Source of the DNA: Arthrobacter cryoconiti
GTDB lineage: Bacteria; Actinomycetota; Actinomycetes; Actinomycetales; Micrococcaceae
Length of the DNA stretch: 51,964 nucleotides
Direction of reading: 5' to 3'
Assembly: GCF_020905375.1 (NCBI RefSeq)
Contig: NZ_JAJJBU010000008.1
Coordinates: forward strand, 1 to 51,964
Under the pieces are notes generated by a model. The model searched no databases, was not told the DNA's origin, and saw only the letters and a list, made by a program, of their open reading frames with translations. Shown piece after piece: positions 8,767 through 17,603 of this stretch (position 1 is the stretch's first letter; every line of letters begins with the position of its first letter). The translations under genes and the position numbers were made by a program.

Positions 8767-10674
8767 ATGAGTGTTCCGCGCGTCCTTAATGGACGGTATG
8801 AAATAGGGGAGTTGCTGGGCCGCGGTGGCATGGCAGATGTCTATATGGCCCGTGACACGTTGCTGGGACGTACTGTTGCCGTCAAACTGTTGCGTGGAGA
8901 CGTTGCCCGTGACTCTCAACTTCAGGCGCGCTTTCGCAGGGAGGCACAAGCTGTTGCTGGGCTGAACCATCCCTCGATCGTCGCCGTCTATGACACCGGA
9001 GAACACGCCAACGGGGACCCTCTTCGCGACGGGACCACCCTCCCGTACATCGTGATGGAATACGTCCACGGTAAGACGTTAAGGGACCTTATCCATGGTG
9101 GCTCACTGAGCATTGAGCAATCCACTGAATTCACCCTTGGAGTGCTTGCGGCGCTGGAATATAGCCACCGTGCCAGCATTGTGCACCGCGATATCAAACC
9201 CGCCAATGTCATGGTGACAGAGGATTCCGAGGGTCGGCTTCACGATGTGAAAGTCATGGATTTTGGTATCGCACGGACCATTTCAGATTCTTCCGCCACC
9301 ATGACTCAAACTCAGACGGTGATGGGAACCGCTCAATATCTGTCGCCAGAACAGGCTCGTGGGGAGCCCGTGGACGCCCGCAGCGACCTATATTCCGCAG
9401 CCTGCCTATTTTATGAAATGCTTGCCAGCCGCCCCCCTTTCGTTGGGGACTCACCCGTTTCCGTGGCGTACCAGCACGTTCGCGAAGTTCCGCCGGCGCC
9501 GAGTAACTTCAATCCGAAGATATCTGCCGCCCTAGATAGTGTCCTGCTGCATGCCTTGCAAAAAGACCGCGAGGACCGTTTTCAGGATGCAGCATCTTTC
9601 CGTCGGGCCCTCCGGGCAGCCCGCACCGGCGTGCTTTTGGCGACCACCAATGCACCTGTGACAACTGATCCAGTAGAAACCGTTCCGATGCCTCCGGCAC
9701 CGTCTACGAACCTTGGTAGCACCTCGCGTAATCCTCTGGCTGTCCAAGACGATGGCCCCTCCACCCGCGCCATGGCAAAGGTTTTGGCCGGCGGGGCATT
9801 GACCCATGACGGCGTCGTCGAAGAAGACCCTCGAGAGCCGGCAAAGTCCGTCCAACGACGCCGTCGCGCTTGGACCATTACCCTTTTTGTCTTTCTGGCT
9901 CTCATACTTGGTGGCGGCGCGTTCCTCGGCTGGACCATGATGAATTCCAAACCGCCGGCCGTGGTGCAAGTTGCGATCCCCAGCCTGGCGGGCTTCAGCG
10001 AGGAGGACGCCATGGCCAAGCTCAGCGCCTTGGGCTTGGAGGGCCATCACGCAGAAGCACATTCGACCACCATTCCTAGCGGTAAGGTTATCCGCACAAA
10101 TCCTCAAGCGGATATTCAGGTCAACCTCCACTCCACGGTCGACGTTGTGGTTTCCACGGGCCCTTCAGCAGTCACCATTCCCACAGACCTCGCGGGTAAG
10201 ACTGAGTCAGAGGTCAGGGGTGAACTCTCTGCCTTGAATCTTGTGTTCAAGTCCAACCAGTTTGTGGACAACGGGCAGATTTTGGCAAACCTCGTGGTGA
10301 CCACAGATCCAGAACCGGGCAAGACTGTCCCGGTTGGCTCCAGCATTACCCTTAAGATCTCCAGCGGTCTGGTTGTCATGCCTTCGCTCTTTGAACTGAC
10401 AAGTGATCCGGCAGCCGTCAAGGGCGCGGTAACAGAAGCTTTGGCGAACGTTTCGCCTTCTTTGACTGTGGACTTTGAGGAAGCGGAAAACTCCGCAGTG
10501 GCTCCAGGAATGGTCATCGATCAGTCGGAGACAAGCGGATCCCGAATTCCTCAGAGGACCAGAATAGTTGTGACGCTGGCCAAAGAACCGGCCAAAGCAA
10601 CGCCCACGCCAACGCCCTCAGCCACACCCAAGAAGCCAACATCACCATCGACCGTGCCACCAGCTAAGCCTTAA
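8767..10674 (+). CDS. pknB: Ser/Thr protein kinase PknB with PASTA repeats
   Basis: A 635-aa membrane kinase. The kinase domain (about 8-280) shows GRGGMADVYMARD, VAVKLL, the catalytic loop HRDIKPANVMV, DFGIAR and the activation-loop threonines before MGTAQYLSPEQARG. One membrane helix lies at about 372-395. Three PASTA repeats follow (beginning near AIPSLAGF, TIPTDLAG and VMPSLFEL), with a Thr/Pro tail. It senses peptidoglycan fragments or lipid II and regulates elongation and division. It is the last gene of the cluster, separated from pknA by 57 nt, with an ATG start after GAAAGGA. It is convergent with trpG/pabA. Confidence 0.95.
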   Translation: MSVPRVLNGRYEIGELLGRGGMADVYMARDTLLGRTVAVKLLRGDVARDSQLQARFRREAQAVAGLNHPSIVAVYDTGEHANGDPLRDGTTLPYIVMEYVHGKTLRDLIHGGSLSIEQSTEFTLGVLAALEYSHRASIVHRDIKPANVMVTEDSEGRLHDVKVMDFGIARTISDSSATMTQTQTVMGTAQYLSPEQARGEPVDARSDLYSAACLFYEMLASRPPFVGDSPVSVAYQHVREVPPAPSNFNPKISAALDSVLLHALQKDREDRFQDAASFRRALRAARTGVLLATTNAPVTTDPVETVPMPPAPSTNLGSTSRNPLAVQDDGPSTRAMAKVLAGGALTHDGVVEEDPREPAKSVQRRRRAWTITLFVFLALILGGGAFLGWTMMNSKPPAVVQVAIPSLAGFSEEDAMAKLSALGLEGHHAEAHSTTIPSGKVIRTNPQADIQVNLHSTVDVVVSTGPSAVTIPTDLAGKTESEVRGELSALNLVFKSNQFVDNGQILANLVVTTDPEPGKTVPVGSSITLKISSGLVVMPSLFELTSDPAAVKGAVTEALANVSPSLTVDFEEAENSAVAPGMVIDQSETSGSRIPQRTRIVVTLAKEPAKATPTPTPSATPKKPTSPSTVPPAKP

Positions 10675-10723
10675 AGTATCCCCGCCTCAACCGTCATCGG
10701 ACCTGGTTAGACTAGCTGCTTTA

Positions 10724-11362
10724 CTATTTGTTGATGAGTGGGCTGAGCGTGGCAGCCTTCGTGGCAGCACCGTTTAGCCCCAGAGATTCGAGCCAATTGC
10801 CAACCATCTGATAGCCACCCTGTGTGAGTACGGACTCGGGATGAAACTGAACCCCGCACAGCGGTGCGTTCTTATGTACCAAACCCATGATGACGCCGTC
10901 GTCCGTCTCAGCTGTAATTTGTAGAACATCCGGAATGCTACTGCGCACGGCAGCCAAGGAGTGGTATCGGGTGGCGGTGAGAGGACTGCCTAGGCCGGCA
11001 AAAACGCCGCTACCGTTATGAAAGACGCTGCTGGTCTTGCCGTGCATGAGGTGCTGCGCATGGGTGACAACGCCGCCGTACGCTTCCGCAAGAGCCTGAT
11101 GCCCAAGGCACACCCCCAGCATGGGCTTGGCATACTGCCCGCACCATTTGATGAGGTCGATACAGACACCAGCCTCTGCCGGCGTGCCTGGGCCTGGAGA
11201 GATGAGGACGCCGTCGCGGAGCTTCGCGAGCTCCACCACTTCAGCCAATGTGAGATCGTCATTTCTGACGACGGTCGTTTCCGCGCCGAGTTGCTGGAGA
11301 TAGCCCACAAGAGTGTAGACAAAGCTGTCGTAGTTATCTATCACCAAAATGCGTGTGGTCAT
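10724..11362 (-). CDS. Glutamine amidotransferase, component II of anthranilate or aminodeoxychorismate synthase
   Basis: A 212-aa class I glutamine amidotransferase. It shows the N-terminal ILVIDNYDSFVYTL motif, the nucleophile cysteine in GVCLGHQA, and the His-Glu pair in GVQFHPESVLT. It releases ammonia from glutamine for a chorismate-using partner, which is not in this window. M. tuberculosis has trpG at this position; other actinobacteria label the same gene pabA, so the pathway cannot be settled from sequence alone. The ATG overlaps the stop of the 56-aa membrane protein upstream (ATGA), so the two are translationally coupled. Confidence 0.9.
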   Translation of the reverse strand: MTTRILVIDNYDSFVYTLVGYLQQLGAETTVVRNDDLTLAEVVELAKLRDGVLISPGPGTPAEAGVCIDLIKWCGQYAKPMLGVCLGHQALAEAYGGVVTHAQHLMHGKTSSVFHNGSGVFAGLGSPLTATRYHSLAAVRSSIPDVLQITAETDDGVIMGLVHKNAPLCGVQFHPESVLTQGGYQMVGNWLESLGLNGAATKAATLSPLINK

Positions 11363-11529
11363 GGTGTTGCGTTGCCACCTATCGTGGAGTCGTTGAGCGG
11401 ATTGAATTGGCTAAGCCAAGGAAAAACGAACTGCATCAGCACCAAGATCGCCACAGCGATGAACAGTACGGCTGTGACAATGCGGAACCAGAGTGGCCCT
11501 GGAAGGTGCCGGAAAATCCATCCGTACAT
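11359..11529 (-). CDS. 56-aa single-pass membrane protein
   Basis: A short - strand frame between the sortase and the amidotransferase. It starts with MYGWIFRHLPGPLWFR and contains one strong membrane helix (about residues 16-38, IVTAVLFIAVAILVLMQFVF). A short polar tail ends in GGNATP. It begins two bases after the sortase stop codon and overlaps the next gene by ATGA. That tight packing and the obvious helix support it as a real gene of the sortase-amidotransferase transcript. I do not recognise a characterised family; it probably helps or anchors the neighbouring envelope proteins, which is inference. Confidence 0.8.
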   Translation of the reverse strand: MYGWIFRHLPGPLWFRIVTAVLFIAVAILVLMQFVFPWLSQFNPLNDSTIGGNATP

Positions 11530-11531
11530 GG

Positions 11532-12386
11532 CTAACCTTTCGAACTATTCGCCGCGACTTGAGCGGCGATGGCGGCCGGGGGACCAGCACTGGCAGGTTG
11601 CCATGATTCCAGCAGAGAATACGCAATGATACGTTCCTCGGATCCAAAGCGGGGGTTGCAGCTGGTCATTGTCATGAAGCGCTCTGTTGGGACCGCACCG
11701 GCTTCTGTGGGCACAGGCAGAAGCACATCAGCGCGCGTAGGCAACACGATCTGATTGTTGCGGAAGACGTAGGTGTAATAACCATCCTTGGTTTGGACGT
11801 AGATTTTGTCACCTGGGACTAAAGAATCAATGGCGTCCAAGACTGCACCGTGCGTCTGGCGATGCCCCGCTACAGCAAAGTTGCCGATGCCTCCGGGCAT
11901 GGTGGAAGTTGCATACCGACCTAGCCCGAGGGTATCGAGCTGTTCGCGGGCTACACCGTCGACCAGCGGGCGGCTGTACGTAGCGCCAAATCGAGGTATG
12001 TACACCACACCGAATACTTTTCCGGGGGAATCAATATCTGCCATGACCACTGGTGGTCCAAAATCCTTTGGTTCCGCACCACTGTTCACTGGTGCCACGG
12101 GACCTTGAAATTCCTTCGCGAACGCTGATATTGCGTGTTGTTGGGCATTGTTCGCATCAATATTGGTCCACCATAATTCCCACGCGATGAAGAGGAGCAA
12201 AACCACACCAGCAGTGATCAGCAATTCGCCGAGAATCTGCACAATCGTGCGAAAGAAACCCTGTCGATGGCGTTGGGCGTTTCGCTGTTTTGATCTACGG
12301 CCGGCTCTTTCGCCCGGTGCCTTTTCGTCAGTGAAAAGTTCGTCCACACCCACAGCAGCGTCGGTTGGATCTGGCGATCGGGCCAC
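11532..12386 (-). CDS. Class E sortase
   Basis: A 284-aa membrane protein. A basic N-terminal cytoplasmic region is followed by a membrane helix (about 50-70, IVQILGELLITAGVVLLLF). The extracellular sortase domain has the catalytic histidine in VAGHRQTHG, the catalytic cysteine in TMTSCNPRFG, and an arginine shortly after in SEERII. Class E sortases attach LAxTG-type proteins to peptidoglycan in actinobacteria. I place the start at GTG 12386, because GGAGGAG lies at good distance upstream; a TTG two codons earlier is almost on top of that ribosome binding site. It is first in an apparent three-gene - strand operon. Confidence 0.9.
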   Translation of the reverse strand: MARSPDPTDAAVGVDELFTDEKAPGERAGRRSKQRNAQRHRQGFFRTIVQILGELLITAGVVLLLFIAWELWWTNIDANNAQQHAISAFAKEFQGPVAPVNSGAEPKDFGPPVVMADIDSPGKVFGVVYIPRFGATYSRPLVDGVAREQLDTLGLGRYATSTMPGGIGNFAVAGHRQTHGAVLDAIDSLVPGDKIYVQTKDGYYTYVFRNNQIVLPTRADVLLPVPTEAGAVPTERFMTMTSCNPRFGSEERIIAYSLLESWQPASAGPPAAIAAQVAANSSKG

Positions 12387-12578
12387 GCGCAATCTCCTCC
12401 TGGACGGGGGTCATTGGGCCGTGGAATCTTCGACCGCGTAATTTACAGTTAGAATTGCCTCAACAATACCGGCAGTTGCGCACGCCTGAACAATCTGGTG
12501 GGTATCCAGAGCGCTAGTGAACCACACTCCAAGTAGTAGCCGTGCTGCTACACCGACCAAGAACCCAAGGAGCTCCAA

Positions 12579-12833
12579 GTGCCTGAGTCCAAATCGCGTC
12601 GTCGTCCTACTAAAGGACCAGCACAGACGCCCTCGTCAAAGACTCAGAAACCCAATGCACCATGGTTTCTGCCCGTCATGGTCACCTTGATGCTGCTCGG
12701 CCTATTTTGGATCATCGTGTATTACATTTCAGACGGCGCCTACCCGATCCCCAACATTAAAAACTGGAACATCGGCATCGGTTTCGCAATCGCACTCTCG
12801 GGCTTCATGATGACTACCCGGTGGCACAGCTAA
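12579..12833 (+). CDS. crgA: Cell division protein CrgA
   Basis: An 84-aa protein with a basic, disordered N-terminus (PESKSRRRPTKGP) and two membrane helices (about 30-50 and 60-78, with the short linker SDGAYPIPNIKNWNIGIG), the usual CrgA (UPF0233) layout. It is a small divisome scaffold that contacts FtsZ, FtsI and FtsQ in mycobacteria. Start is GTG preceded by AAGGAG. It is divergent from the sortase operon and only 3 nt from the convergent repeat-protein gene. Confidence 0.95.
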   Translation: MPESKSRRRPTKGPAQTPSSKTQKPNAPWFLPVMVTLMLLGLFWIIVYYISDGAYPIPNIKNWNIGIGFAIALSGFMMTTRWHS

Positions 12834-12836
12834 GGC

Positions 12837-13130
12837 TCAGTCCTCCACCTGGCCACCATCGCCGTAGTCACCAGCGACATATCTTCCCTTGGTGTCCTCT
12901 GAAGAATTTTTAGCAATATCCCCGGCAGTGCCGTAATCAGCTTCTACAAAGCGACTCGCCGCATCCTCGGGATCAGCCCCTTCTTTGCCAGTGCGCCCGT
13001 AGTCACCTTCAACGTACTGACCCTGGGACTGTGTATCCGCGTGCCCGGCTTCAGTGCCGGCCTTGCCGTATGACCCCTGAACATAGCGGCCGCTCTCGTG
13101 CTCTTTTTTACTTGCTTTTTCGTCGGACAT
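12837..13130 (-). CDS. 97-aa acidic protein with four RYVxGDYGxxG repeats
   Basis: A hydrophilic, acidic protein without membrane segments. It is built of four imperfect repeats of about 20 residues, each centred on [GS]-[RQ]-[YF]-V-x-[GA]-[DS]-Y-G-x-[AGT]-G: GRYVQGSYGKAG, GQYVEGDYGRTG, SRFVEADYGTAG and GRYVAGDYGDGG. The start chosen is the ATG giving MSDEKASKK, just after an AAGGAAGGG ribosome binding site; the longer frame upstream lacks one. I do not recognise a characterised family. The regular Tyr-Gly repeat may be a binding or phosphorylation scaffold, which is speculation. It is convergent with crgA. Confidence 0.75.
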   Translation of the reverse strand: MSDEKASKKEHESGRYVQGSYGKAGTEAGHADTQSQGQYVEGDYGRTGKEGADPEDAASRFVEADYGTAGDIAKNSSEDTKGRYVAGDYGDGGQVED

Positions 13131-13447
13131 TGTTCGGCCCTTCCTTTCACAGTGCCCCCTGTGCTTCCACAAAGCGCCTTAGGCTAACGAGCCGGCAGAC
13201 CACCCGCGCTCCTTACCTCTGAGTCTAAGCATTTTAGCCATTTAGTGACAGGTTACTGTGAGGGGAATTTAGTCCCCACGTGGCTTCCGTCAAACCACTT
13301 GTGTGCTGGTACGGGGCGCGGCAGCGAACTAGGACGACGGCGGGCGCGTTAGCTGCAGCGTTGGCGAGGAGTGCGACGGGGGCGACAGGGCGCAACGGCG
13401 ACAGAACACAGAAGACAGTCGCGCTGACGAAAGTGCGCATCTAAGGA
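13131..13447. other. Intergenic stretch, no supported gene
   Basis: About 320 bases upstream of the repeat-protein gene and downstream of the hydrolase. It should hold the repeat-protein promoter. A 68-residue - strand frame exists but lacks a ribosome binding site and family resemblance. This is the left edge of the accessory island. Confidence 0.4.
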
Positions 13448-14350
13448 CTAGACAGACACCGCCTGGCGCACTCGTTGAACGATTTTTTGGCGGGCATCTC
13501 TTCCCACCACCGTCGGCAGCAAGGGAAACACGTGCAGTTGCCCGTCCTTTTGAATGAACTCTATGTCTACGCCGGCCTTGGTGGCTTTCTCAAAATAGAG
13601 GCGGGAGTCGGGGTTGAGGATGTCGCGAGTTCCCGAAAAGAGTGTGATGGGTCCCAGGCCCTGAAGGTCACCATTAAGAGGGCTGACCAAGGGATTTTCC
13701 ACGTTCAGACAGTCTTTCCAAAGATCGATGAAGACCTTCGTCCCCTTGGTTCCGAGCCACGGATCACTGGGCTGAACCTTTGCGATGTCCGGATTCTTCA
13801 TGGACAGGTCAAGGGCCGGCGAGATGGCAATTGTCCGTGGCAAGGTCAGGCCATGGTGATCCCGAAGCTGCAGGGCAGCGGACAAGACAATCTGCCCTCC
13901 GGCCGAGTCCCCTGCCAGTATGGTGGGGCCATGCGTCTGCGTGGATTTGTGGGCCATATCAGTGACGCTTTCAACGACCGCCTCCGATGTTCCAAAAGGG
14001 ATCAACGGATAGATGAGAACCTGGACGAGTGTGCTCGCTTCGGCAGCAATTTGAGCAGCAATTTGCCAGTGTTGAAGCGATATCTCGTTTACCCATCCGC
14101 CACCATGGATGTATAAAACGTTGCCCTGAGCGGGCGTGTTCTTCGGTGACACAGTGTAGACGGGCCATCCTGCAGCATTGCGTTCTGCGGAGACTAGAAC
14201 ATCTGCTCTGAGCCGCCGGGGCGGCCCAGAGCGTGCTGGGCGGAGAGTTCGTTCATGCAGGCGCCGACGAGCTCCTGACTCCGTCAAGAACGCAGCGTTT
14301 GCTTGCGTGAGCCGCAAAAATACCGGAACCAAGGCTTCGGGTAAAATCAT
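13448..14350 (-). CDS. Alpha/beta hydrolase, HSL-like esterase/lipase
   Basis: A 300-aa enzyme of the alpha/beta hydrolase fold-3 (hormone-sensitive lipase-like) group. The oxyanion motif HGGG is at YIHGGGWVNE, the nucleophile serine is in GDSAGGQ, a likely acid is in SGTRDILNPDSR, and the histidine is in GQLHVFPLLP. It probably hydrolyses short-chain esters in the cytoplasm; there is no signal peptide. The natural substrate is unknown. It is monocistronic and the first gene of the accessory island. Confidence 0.88.
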   Translation of the reverse strand: MILPEALVPVFLRLTQANAAFLTESGARRRLHERTLRPARSGPPRRLRADVLVSAERNAAGWPVYTVSPKNTPAQGNVLYIHGGGWVNEISLQHWQIAAQIAAEASTLVQVLIYPLIPFGTSEAVVESVTDMAHKSTQTHGPTILAGDSAGGQIVLSAALQLRDHHGLTLPRTIAISPALDLSMKNPDIAKVQPSDPWLGTKGTKVFIDLWKDCLNVENPLVSPLNGDLQGLGPITLFSGTRDILNPDSRLYFEKATKAGVDIEFIQKDGQLHVFPLLPTVVGRDARQKIVQRVRQAVSV

Positions 14351-14518
14351 GTGTCAGGGTGTCCCTTTCAAATCAGAAATTTCGAGCGAGGGATTACTGG
14401 CCGTAAGCATAGCCTTGTTCACCTGTCCAGGAGACTAGATTCGCAGATATTCGGTACTATCTAGCTGTTGGGATGAGGCACATCTTCCGCGGTCGAACCA
14501 TGTACAGTATGTTGCGTT

Positions 14519-15547
14519 ATGTCGCCCGACCCCACTTCGCCTGAGCCCACTTCATCTGTGCCCGCCCCCCTGTGGCGCCGGCTGCTGCGGCAACCATTGT
14601 TGTGGGCTGCACTGTGCGTTGGCCTTGCGCTGCCATGGTATTTCACCGAGAACGCTCTGGAGCTGCCACCGTTTCTGCTGACTTTGGTGGGCGGGTGGCT
14701 GTGCGGTTTTGCTTTCGTCAATTTCACATTTGCTATGAAGAACGTGAAATACGGTCTGCTTGTTCATCTAGTTGGCGCAGCCATTTTCGGTTTGATCCTA
14801 AGATTGGGCACGCTCGTTAGTGGCAGCATGCGGGCCCATCTTCCTCAACCAGTTCTTGCGCTGTCCTATCTCGTCATTTTGGGTTCGATTCCTGCTGCCG
14901 GTTGGGTCTGGCTTGGTCTCCTGAGCCGTGTGACATCCGCTCGGTGGTTCGTGCCCCGAAAAGAGAAACCGGTACGAATCGCTCCGGCATGGGAGTTCAG
15001 GACAACGCACAGATTCATCCGATTCTCCGCAATACGGATGCCCCTGCGAACACTCGGGTGGATCATCGCAGCTGTCGTCGTCGTCCTTGGCTCGGTCACC
15101 ACCATTACGCTCATAGCAACCGATCTAATCCGTTACATCAGCAGTGGAACTCTGTTTGTTTTCTTGTTCGGCACTGCGATTGCCCTTCCGGCCTACTTCA
15201 TCCTCACCACCCTATTGAAGCGCAAAACGGTTACCTGCACCGTTGAATTCGCACCCGATCATATGCAAATCGACGCCGGCACGGAGATCATTCGTCTCGG
15301 CTTGGCTGATCTGGATCGCTTTCTCTGGCGATGTGAGAGCGACTATGCTCGTCTCGAAGTGCGCGGAGGCGGACATGATATTTCACTAATCACGGGAATC
15401 GCTCGGGTACCATCTACCGTATTGCCCGAACTTCCCAAGCTGCCAGGCGAGATTGCGCGCCGACTTGCCGCGGCCGGGCTGGTTCAGCAGCGCACACGCC
15501 GTGTCGGGGTTACCGTGTTCACGCGTCTTTCGGTGTGTAAGCATTGA
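14519..15547 (+). CDS. Multi-pass membrane protein of unknown function
   Basis: A 342-aa protein. A proline-rich N-terminus is followed by about four hydrophobic segments in residues 30-137, a basic cytoplasmic stretch, and two more helices (about 183-207 and 215-240). The last 100 residues are soluble and contain alternating beta-like strands (TVEFAPDHMQIDAGTEIIRL, then LEVRGGGHDISLI), which could be a PH-like fold. No family is recognised with confidence. M. tuberculosis has a PH-domain membrane protein between crgA and ppiA, but whether this gene corresponds to it is unclear. Confidence 0.75.
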   Translation: MSPDPTSPEPTSSVPAPLWRRLLRQPLLWAALCVGLALPWYFTENALELPPFLLTLVGGWLCGFAFVNFTFAMKNVKYGLLVHLVGAAIFGLILRLGTLVSGSMRAHLPQPVLALSYLVILGSIPAAGWVWLGLLSRVTSARWFVPRKEKPVRIAPAWEFRTTHRFIRFSAIRMPLRTLGWIIAAVVVVLGSVTTITLIATDLIRYISSGTLFVFLFGTAIALPAYFILTTLLKRKTVTCTVEFAPDHMQIDAGTEIIRLGLADLDRFLWRCESDYARLEVRGGGHDISLITGIARVPSTVLPELPKLPGEIARRLAAAGLVQQRTRRVGVTVFTRLSVCKH

Positions 15548-15603
15548 GTGAACATGCTGGCACAGACGCCGTATGAGAGCCTGGTCTCCCTCCTCGCGAA
15601 TAT

Positions 15604-16641
15604 TTAGGGGATGAGAACGACCTTTCCGAACACCGTTTTTGATTCAGCGAGCGTCATCGCACGGTTTGCTTCTCGCAGCGGTATGCGTGCTGCGACGTTT
15701 GCCGTGATCTTCCCATCAACGAGCAGGCCAAGCACGGTGGTTAGATCCGCGGAGAGGTTCCCTCGAAATGCTTTGGCATGCAGAGTCTTACCTTCCCAGA
15801 AGTTGAAGAACAACGCTCGGCGGCGGTTGGGCAACAGAGTCCAAAGCATGAGACGAAAATAGAAGCTAAGAAAGCTCAGATTGATATTGTTTGTTTCATC
15901 ACGCTGGGCCGCAGTGCCGTAGGCCACGAGCGTGCCACCGGGCGAAAGCAGGTTGAAGGAGCGTTTGAAGCTCTCCTCGCCGAGGTGGTCGAAGACGGCA
16001 TCGACGCCACCGGGGGCGATCTGACGAACCTGAGCTCCAAGGTCTGGATCGTTGTAGTCAATCGGTTCCACTCCCAATTCACGTAGCTGCGCGTGATACC
16101 GGGGCGACGCGGTCCCGATCACGTGTACGCCAGCATTGCGGGCCAGTTGAACCAGAGTGCTTCCTACGCCGCCGTTGGCTCCATGGACTAAAATAGTGTC
16201 GCCAGATTTCACGCGGGCTTTACGGTGCAGCATCTGCCATGCGGTGACCCCGTTGACTACAACGGACTCGGCCTCAGCGGCATCTAGTTCATCGGGGACG
16301 AGGACTACGTCACGCGCATCGACGAGGACATGGGTACTCCAGCCGCCGGTCTTGATGACCGCTGCGACACGGCGGCCGGCAAGTGCTTCGTCGCATCCGT
16401 TCCCTGTTGCGGTGACTATGCCGACGATGTCATAGCCAGGGACGAACGGAAACTTCGGCTGCCCTGGATACCGGTTGCGACGCATTTGTTGTTCTGCAAA
16501 TGAGACACCGGTTGCCAACATCTTGATGAGGACTTGGCCAGGTGCGGGGCAAGGCATGGGTAGCTGGCGAACAATCAGACCATCAGGCAAAACGACGCCG
16601 GGCAGCACGACGTCGGTCAGTGTGGTTGTTGGACTAGTCAT
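15604..16641 (-). CDS. Zinc-independent MDR oxidoreductase, quinone reductase-like
   Basis: A 345-aa medium-chain dehydrogenase/reductase. The N-terminal GroES-like domain includes VPGYDIVGIV. The Rossmann domain has the NAD(P)H-binding motif HGANGGVGSTLVQLARNAG followed by VIGTAS. Cysteine ligands for catalytic or structural zinc are not seen, which points to the NADPH:quinone reductase/enoyl reductase group. It likely reduces quinones or enones in the cytosol. It is divergent from the TetR gene at 16845, so regulation by that protein is likely. Confidence 0.88.
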   Translation of the reverse strand: MTSPTTTLTDVVLPGVVLPDGLIVRQLPMPCPAPGQVLIKMLATGVSFAEQQMRRNRYPGQPKFPFVPGYDIVGIVTATGNGCDEALAGRRVAAVIKTGGWSTHVLVDARDVVLVPDELDAAEAESVVVNGVTAWQMLHRKARVKSGDTILVHGANGGVGSTLVQLARNAGVHVIGTASPRYHAQLRELGVEPIDYNDPDLGAQVRQIAPGGVDAVFDHLGEESFKRSFNLLSPGGTLVAYGTAAQRDETNNINLSFLSFYFRLMLWTLLPNRRRALFFNFWEGKTLHAKAFRGNLSADLTTVLGLLVDGKITANVAARIPLREANRAMTLAESKTVFGKVVLIP

Positions 16642-16844
16642 GAAAAAGGCCTTTCACTGAATGGAGAATATTCGAACGCTCTTTTGGTGTGGTGGTTGGC
16701 GTTAAGCGACGTGGACATGACGATCAACACCAATTATGAACAACGTTCTCGATTTTGATCAGTGTATACGCTTCGAAAACGTCTGAGCAAGAACACCGTT
16801 CACGATTACGTCTTGTGTTCTCGCCGGATGATATATTGAAGTGC

Positions 16845-17570
16845 ATGAATACCTCCGGAAATGCACGGGCAAGAGTCCGCGCAACACTGACACGCGAGAT
16901 CCTTGACGTGGCTCGCCACCAATTAGCCGCTGTCGGAGCTAACGCATTATCTCTTCGTGCAGTAGCTCAAGAAATGGAAATGGTGCCTTCCGGGCTCTAC
17001 CGCTACTTCGCAAGCCGGGACGTCCTGCTTACAGCATTGATCATCGAGGCATACGACGCTTTGGGTGACCAAGCAGAACGCGCTCTCCTAGATATCCCTG
17101 CGGATGACTATCGCAACCGGTGGCTCACCGTTTGCGGCTCAGTGCGAGACTGGGCCCTGGCGCACCCTCAAGAATTCATCCTGATCTACGGCTCTCCCGT
17201 TACGAACTATCGCGCACCAGCGGACACCATTGCACCAGCTGCCCGGGTGTACACACTTTTGCTAAACATCGTCAACGACAGCGTTGTTGCCGGACGATTT
17301 GAGTCGCCCGCCACTGAACCTGCAATGGCTGAACCAGCAATGGATAGCGGCCTTACCGAAGATGCGGTGGCTCTGCTGTCTTCTCTCAACATTTCTAGCC
17401 TCAGCCCTGCCACTCTCTTACGCGCTATCACCGCCTGGTCCCATGTGCTCGGTGCAATTAGTCAGGAACTATTCGGCCATCTCGATGGTGCATTCCGCGA
17501 AAAGGGCCATCTATTCGAGTACACCGCAGAGCTCATGGTTGACTTCGTCGGGCTGAGAGCCGAAAACTGA
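16845..17570 (+). CDS. TetR/AcrR family transcriptional regulator
   Basis: A 241-aa regulator. The N-terminal helix-turn-helix (about residues 10-57) reads LTREILDVARHQLAAVG, then LSLRAVAQEMEMVPSGLYRYFASRDVLL, typical of TetR. The C-terminal ligand-binding domain has a long helical make-up. The start is placed at the ATG giving MNTSGNARARVR; the frame extends 30 codons upstream but that part is not family-like. It is divergent from the MDR oxidoreductase, which is probably its target. Confidence 0.9.
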   Translation: MNTSGNARARVRATLTREILDVARHQLAAVGANALSLRAVAQEMEMVPSGLYRYFASRDVLLTALIIEAYDALGDQAERALLDIPADDYRNRWLTVCGSVRDWALAHPQEFILIYGSPVTNYRAPADTIAPAARVYTLLLNIVNDSVVAGRFESPATEPAMAEPAMDSGLTEDAVALLSSLNISSLSPATLLRAITAWSHVLGAISQELFGHLDGAFREKGHLFEYTAELMVDFVGLRAEN

Positions 17571-17603
17571 CCAAGTACGTTTAGCAGTTGCGGACCAAGG
17601 TCT

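Noticed and set aside
13234-13440. 68-aa - strand frame beginning MRTFVSATVFCVL
   Set aside because: Hydrophobic start resembles a signal peptide, but no ribosome binding site, no family resemblance, and Ala/Val-rich make-up typical of GC-rich chance frames.
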